Assembly (NCBI GenBank): GCA_007922305.1
Contig: ML677364.1
Span: forward strand, 14,365,624 to 14,429,623
Direction of reading: 5' to 3'
DNA length: 64,000 nucleotides
Origin: Dermatemys mawii
Taxonomy: Eukaryota; Chordata; Testudines; Dermatemydidae
The notes beneath the pieces were generated by a model. That model searched no databases. It worked only from the letters and a program-made list of their open reading frames with translations, and was not told the origin of the DNA. Below, piece by piece: positions 58,521-64,000 of the stretch. Made by a program: the position numbers and the translations under genes. Within the stretch, counting starts at the first letter, position 1; each line of letters begins with the position of its first letter.

Positions 58521-58876
58521 GAGGGTGGGCAAAACTGATATAAAGATATATATAAAAAAAAAGCACTCAAAAGGGAGTGAGTCTGTATCCCTGGAAACCA
58601 GACTGAAACAACTGCCATATTATATATGTGCATGGAAAAAGTTATTTAGTAAACAGAAATCTGTTGGAAATAATTTCTCTCTAGAAAAAAATAATCTTGT
58701 TATATCAGATCAATGGTGTTTGAAGTTACACTATATTTTCAACTATAGTTGTTATTATTCTGTTTGTTGGTGATGATGTCATGAATACATTTGTGAACCA
58801 AGATTGCGTTCCTTCAAACATTATCAGTTATTACTATTATTTGTAGTATAGCAGTGCCCAGAACTGAGATCTCATA

Positions 58877-58996
58877 GGATGACCAGATGTCTCAGTTTTA
58901 TAGGGACAATCCTGATATTTCCGGCTTTGTCTTATATAGGCACCTATTAGATCCCCTCTCCTCTCCCTATTTTTCACACTTGCTGTTTGGTCACTC
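58877..58996 (-). mobile_element. TA-flanked MITE, copy 4
   Basis: 120 bp between TA (58875-58876) and TA (58997-58998). Ends GGATGACCAGATGTCTCAGT and GTTTGGTCACTC; inside GTCTTATATAGGCACCTATT and CTATTTTTCACACTTGCTGT. Same orientation as copy 3. Confidence 0.8.
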
Positions 58997-58998
58997 TA

Positions 58999-61285
58999 TC
59001 TCATTGTGCTACATGATGTAATAACACCAAATTAGAGACAGTCCCTACCTTGAAGAACTTATAATTTTATTTGAGACAAAACACATGGTGGTATAAAAAT
59101 AAATGGGGAACATGTGAGGGAGAATAAGTATATCAGTGATAGGAATACATGATTACATAGGCTCTTTGATATATGAATAAAGACTAAATATTAATATTAG
59201 TAACCAAAGTAATTTTTATATTGTCAAAAGACTTAACCTAGTATTTGTTTAGCTAAATGCATCAGGTGATTGATAACTGCCATTCTGTTGTTCATTAAAT
59301 ACTGCAGCTATTTTGCATGTAGCCTATTTTCAGCACCTCACAGCCTAATAAATGGGCTTTTTAAATCATGGAAAAGCTGATTAGGTAAATAGGTGTTCTG
59401 ATTTCAGCTGTAATAAGGGTACCACAAATTTCATGGGGCACTACTTAAAAGTGTTGCTTAATTAGCCTATCTTAAAAGCAATCAGAAGGCAGGAGACTGG
59501 GCGTTATAACAGTTTTACCTATTACTACACTCAGATTGCATTCCAGCGCAGATAAACCACTTCCACTTCAGATAAACTGCTAAGAAAAAATCTCCTTCAT
59601 TCCATGCAGGATATTAGAATGTTTCATTTTAAGATAAAATAGAGGCAATACTATAGTTAGTTGTCTATAGTATTAAATATATGTAAATATACACAGACAC
59701 CAAATTCAATAATTGGAAAGATTTTAGAACCATGGAATATGGGCATGTAGGTTATCACATCAAAATAAATGGATTTTATCTCTAATTTGGAATAAAAAAT
59801 ATTAATATACAATATTAGATCTTGGTGGAACCTCATCTGCAGTATTGTGACAGGTTTTAGCACTCACACCTTAACAAAGTTCTAGCAGATATCAAAATGG
59901 TTATGAGAAGGGTGATAAAGGCCTAATTCAATTCCCAATGTCATTAGTTTTCTTTCCATAGACTTTAGCAGATAATGGATCATACCCAAAAGTAGGATTT
60001 TCATATTACCAAGTCTAATTGCATTCAGATTGTAAAGGAGGAAAAACTAGTGGAAATTTTCATTGACTCATTGATTTTAAGGTCAAAAGTGTCACCAATC
60101 TTACCTCCTGCATTACACAGGCTAAGATTTGTAAGTTCTTGAGATGACTTTGATCAATATTGTAGGTGATGGTTTTGAACTGCTAAGGAAAATGTTGACT
60201 ATTTCACAGTAAAACAGGAAAGCAAACAATCTTTGTTCTTTGTTTTGTTTATGCTGGTTCTTTCATGGTTTTAGGTAAAGTGGTCAAAACATTGTTTTAA
60301 AACAAATGTCCTCAGATTATGTCTTATTTTGTGCACTTAGGTTCTAGTCCAAAGTCAGCTGAAGTAATTGGGAGTCATCTTCCTATTGACTTCTAGAGAC
60401 TTTAGATCAGGCTCTTAGATAATGAAGATACTCCATTACTTTCTTATTTTGGCCTATCAATTAAAGCCAGTCACCTAGAGATCTAGATGTCATGCTGTGT
60501 AATGGTCTTTTATGTTACACATGTCAAAACTCCCAAATTTGGTGAACTAACCACAATGCTTGGTGGTTTGTAGACACTGCATTGCAATGTTGACTTGGTT
60601 ACTGTCTGTTGACTCATTTTTTGGTTCACTGAAACCTGGTTCAGTGTGTGTCATAAAAATAAACACAGTGCTGCTATACTTTGTTTGAAGACATCAGCCG
60701 TTGAAAAATTTATTCCATTTTTTTATGTTTCCCGGGTAGCCAATTAATGTATCAGACTTCATTTTTGTCCCCTTCTAACCTTTCCCTAAGTCTCCCCTAT
60801 AGTTTTACCTGAAGTCAAAGTTACAAACAAAGCAAACATACCCCGGAGTCTTATTTAAAATGTGATTCTTTTTCTCCAGTGCTCATATAATTTCTCAAAA
60901 GCAGTAGTTAAAGAATGACTGACTTGAAATGCATGTGTGCAATGCCCACTGATTTCAGTGTTCATGGCTGTCCAATATCTTGACAGAAGAAAGAAAACGT
61001 GACTAGAGAGCCTCATAAATATATAGATGGGGGTAGAACTTCACCACCTGCATTTAGGACATAACACCTAAAGCTAGTTTAATATGTGTCCTTTATGCAC
61101 TGAACTTTAGCAAATAAAGATGTTATCCTTCATGTTTTTTTCAAGGGCATCCAATAGGAACAGAAGCCTGAGAAACACATTGACACACAAGCTGTCACGT
61201 AGGGACCTGTGACAGACACAGCTTAAGATCAGAACCACAGCACTAAATATGTAGTATCTGATATGCAGCTGGGAAGGAAACAGTT
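58999..61285. other. No gene; unassigned sequence
   Basis: About 2.3 kb. 60330-60420 (GTCCAAAGTCAGCTGAAGTA ... CCTATTGACTTCTAGAGACT) is another trace of the TTGACTTCAATGG group. Nothing coding. Confidence 0.35.
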
Positions 61286-61289
61286 TTCC

Positions 61290-61670
61290 GGTCCCATGAT
61301 TTTTTCCCCCCAGATATTAGAAAGATTTCCCATCTCAATCAAGACAAAAAGTTGAATCTTGAAATATTTCACAAAATGAAAATCTGATGACATTTTGGTT
61401 TGAATCAATTGAAACATCCTCTTTTTGATCATTTTGAAACATTTCATTTTGATTTTGTCCACTTTTAATAAATTAGCTTAAATTTTGAAATGAAAACTCA
61501 TTTTGAACTGAGAAAAGCCAGAATTTTTTGTTGATACAAAACATGCAGAGGAAACCATGTTTCTAAATTGTTAATAATTTTTTTTGAGTCAAAACATTTA
61601 ATCAAAACCAATCCAGTCCTGCCTAAAGTTTTCTGCCAAAAAAATTTCATTGAAAAATTCCTAACCAATT
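61290..61670. repeat. Degraded A/T-rich dispersed repeat
   Basis: Repeated phrases TTTTGAAACATTTCATTTTG, AAATTTTGAAATGAAAACTC, ATTTTTTGTTGATACAAAAC, CATTGAAAAATTCC. Looks like one old repeat rich in GAAA/TTTC alternation, similar to 23180-23330. Confidence 0.4.
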
Positions 61671-62099
61671 CTTATTTTATGCTTATTCACTTCCCATAAG
61701 AGACTCCAGGAGGTAGCCCATGTCCTCACTTCCTTTTCTACATGTTCAAGATCATTCTACTCCCTGATCTTTTAGAGAATTAACATTTGTTTTATGTGTT
61801 TTCTTTCAATAGTCGATCATCAGTAAATTAAGATATAGGACATTCTCCCACTCATATGATTCAAGGCAGCCTACTTACACTAAAGGAGAGGTGCTGTCAC
61901 TTTAACCTATAGGTTCTTCTTATCATGAAGAATTGTCTGCTGTACTACAGAGTGGAAAAGCTGAATGCACTCAGCTGATGAGGAGAAGTTTTGGCAGGAC
62001 TGTAAAAATGAAAACTGGAGAATCTGGCCTGCGTGAGGAGTTTTTATAGGTGGATCATCTGGTACCACTTCCTATAATTCAGGTTGCCTGACCCTTCCC

Positions 62100-63150
62100 A
62101 TTGTAAGACACTGCTTTCAGTTGCTTATAACTTTATCAAACTTTAGCTATTTGGGCTGAAATTATCCATGGTGGCTTTCTTGCCTCAGAGTGATTCTATT
62201 ATTTTATTTTATTTTTTAAATTTCACTCAAAATAGTCCAGCTATTTCTGAGAATGAGGCCAGGAGAAAAATAAGTTATTTTGCCTATGTAAAAAAAAAAT
62301 CTGGAAACCTTTTCTTTGAACAACTCTAGCACCCCTGTGTTTTGAAGCAGAGACTTGAAATTTGTCAGGGGGAGCCCTTTGTGCCTTTTGCCATCTCTAT
62401 GAAAATCTGTCCAAATTTGACCAGATCAATCACTGTCTGTGTATGCTCAGTCGGGACATGTTTGATTTTAGTAGCAAAATTTCTGGAAGAGTCTGTTTGC
62501 TCTGAGCATGCTCCAGCCTGGGGCTGAGCAGAACTTTCCCTGCAATTACAGCTCTGGGCATCTGAACTGTGAATAGGAATACTGTCTTTCCTGTGCTCCC
62601 AATGAGTCTCCTGTTGAGCCAGAGCAGTATGGAGGAAGAAGGTGCATAGTTTAAATTCAGAGGAACAACAATCAAATCCGTGGTAGGGAGGGGAAGGCAC
62701 GAAGGAGTAGATTGGGACAAGGAGCCTGTGGCAGGGGACTGGAAGACTGAGACTGTAGGTTAGTGTGGCAGAAGGAGAGAAGGAAAATGGGACTGACAAA
62801 GGGGTCAAGGGACTGCGACTTGGGGATGGAGACTGGCTATGCAAGGAAGCTGGGTCTGGGAGTTCAGGGGGAGTTTGGGGATGACTAAGCAAGGAAACTG
62901 GACTGGAAGCCAGTAAGGCAGGAGAAAGGATGTGAAGGTGGAAGGTAGACGGATCTGATAAGGAACTGGGATGAGGGAGGAGAACCTACAGTGGTTGGTA
63001 GTGGCTAGACAGAGGGTGCCAGTGACTGGAGGCAAGAAAGGAAAGAAGAGACTGATCCGATGAAGAGGAAGGATGTGGGAAACTGGTGAGGTGAGGCAAA
63101 TAGGACTGGGACAAGAGTGTTTGGAGGGGACAGGGCACACTCAAGATTCC
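62100..63150. repeat. Probable dispersed repeat with a GGGACTGG-like degenerate tract
   Basis: 62640-63130 is purine-rich, with variants of GGGACTGG, GAGACTGG and GGACTGGA recurring: 62737, 62749, 62788, 62808, 62829, 62901, 63020, 63049 and 63106. The reverse strand is therefore free of stops over long stretches (62365-62892, 62805-63140) and gives Pro/Ser/Leu-rich proteins of no family. The leader 62100-62640 (CTTATAACTTTATCAAACTT, CAGAACTTTCCCTGCAATTA) looks like part of the same repeat. The class is not known to me. Confidence 0.4.
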
Positions 63151-63356
63151 TGAGCCTCACCATTTCTTTGCTATCAGCAAATATCTGTCAAACCCACTGG
63201 AAAAGTGTTCTATTCCCCTCTAATGTTGATCCATGTGAGAGATGACAACCTACAACCAGGTATTCCATCAACTCAAATGGCAGAGTTCTCTGAAGTGGAT
63301 CTAAAGGTTCAAATCCTGCTGGTGACTCATATGGGTGTCAGTATGATGTTACATGA

Positions 63357-63389
63357 CTTCTTTTCTTTTCTTTTCTTTTCTTTTCTTTC
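63357..63389. repeat. (TTTTC)n microsatellite
   Basis: About six tandem TTTTC units. Confidence 0.95.
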
Positions 63390-63542
63390 AGTAAACTACA
63401 CATAAATTATAGTAAAAGAACATTAAAGTTGCAAAGTTAAGAAATATCACAATCAAGATTGTGCAACTTTAATTTGGCTCCCTTGTGTATAAGCACTATA
63501 ACATGATTTATAATTATCTGATTACATATTCTTTTTTCTGTG

Positions 63543-63660
63543 TTATTACTCCCCCATGTACAGATGGGGAATTCAGTGCAAAGAGTTCAAAAGACTTGTG
63601 CAAGATCACATAGTAAGTCACTGGTAGTGCGCAGTATTTTTCTCCTGAGTCCACGGCCCG
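63543..63660 (+). repeat. Old core-SINE (MIR-like) copy
   Basis: TATTACTCCCCCATGTACAG, ATGGGGAATTCAGTGCAAAG, ACTTGTGCAAGATCACATAG, TAAGTCACTGGTAGTGCGCA, TCTCCTGAGTCCACGGCCCG: same phrase order as 53285-53415. Confidence 0.5.
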
Positions 63661-64000
63661 ACGCATAGGATCATCCTTCCCCTACAAGGGATTGGATCCT
63701 GTGTGCGACTATAAAATACATGCCAGTGAGTTAAGTATGGATAGCTATTTATTTGCCTTACTGCATATAAATATTGTGTAATCTTGTACTCATTTTTCCC
63801 CCCCTAACAGGGACATATGAAGGAAATTCCAGTTGCCCCTTCCTGCTCTTCCCCAGGCTTACATTTCAGTATCTTCAATGTTTCTGATGCATACAGAGGT
63901 AATGTTGTAAAAACTCAAGCAAACCTTTTTTCCCACCAATTTAATCAAGTTTTGTTTATATGAGTGGGGAGAAGTATGTGGGATGGGAGTAGAGAGAGGT

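Noticed and set aside
62365..62892. 175-codon open stretch on the minus strand
   Set aside because: Pro/Ser/Leu-rich product from a purine-skewed repeat, no domain, overlapped by two other open frames; explained by composition.
1..64000. CRISPR array, operon, phage or other prokaryotic system
   Set aside because: No regularly spaced direct repeats with unique spacers, no dense coding; the content is vertebrate repeats throughout.
1..64000. Host protein-coding exons
   Set aside because: Single short exons cannot be excluded, but no stretch showed a recognisable non-transposon domain with plausible splice sites on both sides.

Overview
This window looks like non-coding vertebrate nuclear DNA, most likely from a turtle (Testudines) or a close sauropsid relative. 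I infer this from the repeat families. It holds CR1 LINE 3' ends whose tails end in motifs such as GATGGACCTTTGGTCTGACC and TTATGTTCTTA. It also holds PIF/Harbinger, hAT-like and TA-flanked MITEs, DIRS-type and Ty3/gypsy retrotransposon remnants, and a palindromic repeat carrying TGTGGCACCTTAAAGACTAAC, all combinations I associate with turtle genomes. No long open reading frame, spliced-gene signature, operon, rRNA or CRISPR array is visible. I support no intact host gene; every recognisable protein-coding stretch is a decayed transposon gene.

Layout. 1-2400: decayed DIRS-like retrotransposon (reverse transcriptase, RNase H, traces of the recombinase-linked region, complex inverted terminal repeats). 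2.7-3.0 kb: MITE. 5.7-6.5 kb: Ty3/gypsy pol fragment on the minus strand, directly abutting a minus-strand CR1 (6.5-7.06 kb). 7.9-9.0 kb: two CR1 tails in opposite orientation. 11.2-12.8 kb: 1.6-kb hAT-derived fold-back element. 14.1-14.95 kb: two palindromic repeats. 17.8-20 kb: LTR-like repeats. 20.2-23.2 kb: CR1 tail, tRNA-like SINE heads, a 311-bp hAT MITE and a 675-bp Harbinger MITE, both with intact target-site duplications. 26-37 kb: sparse CR1 tails, MITEs and a 1.1-kb solo-LTR candidate. 39.8-42.9 kb: decayed autonomous PIF/Harbinger transposon with a transposase pseudogene, itself interrupted by a 411-bp hAT-like element, and a convergent accessory-protein pseudogene. 44.4-64 kb: more MITEs, including four copies in the window of one TA-flanked family of which three are clustered at 56.8-59 kb, a second 311-bp hAT MITE, a second LTR fragment, old core-SINE-like copies and simple repeats.

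The window therefore reads as layered transposition. Several insertions keep exact target-site duplications (two 311-bp hAT MITEs, the Harbinger MITE, the hAT-like insertion in the Harbinger gene), which gives relative ages. The non-autonomous and autonomous Harbinger copies share similar ends (GGGTATGGTTACACT and GGGTATGTCTACACT), so an element like the one at 39.8-42.9 kb could have mobilised the other; this is inference. Family names come from recognition of motifs by eye, without a database search.
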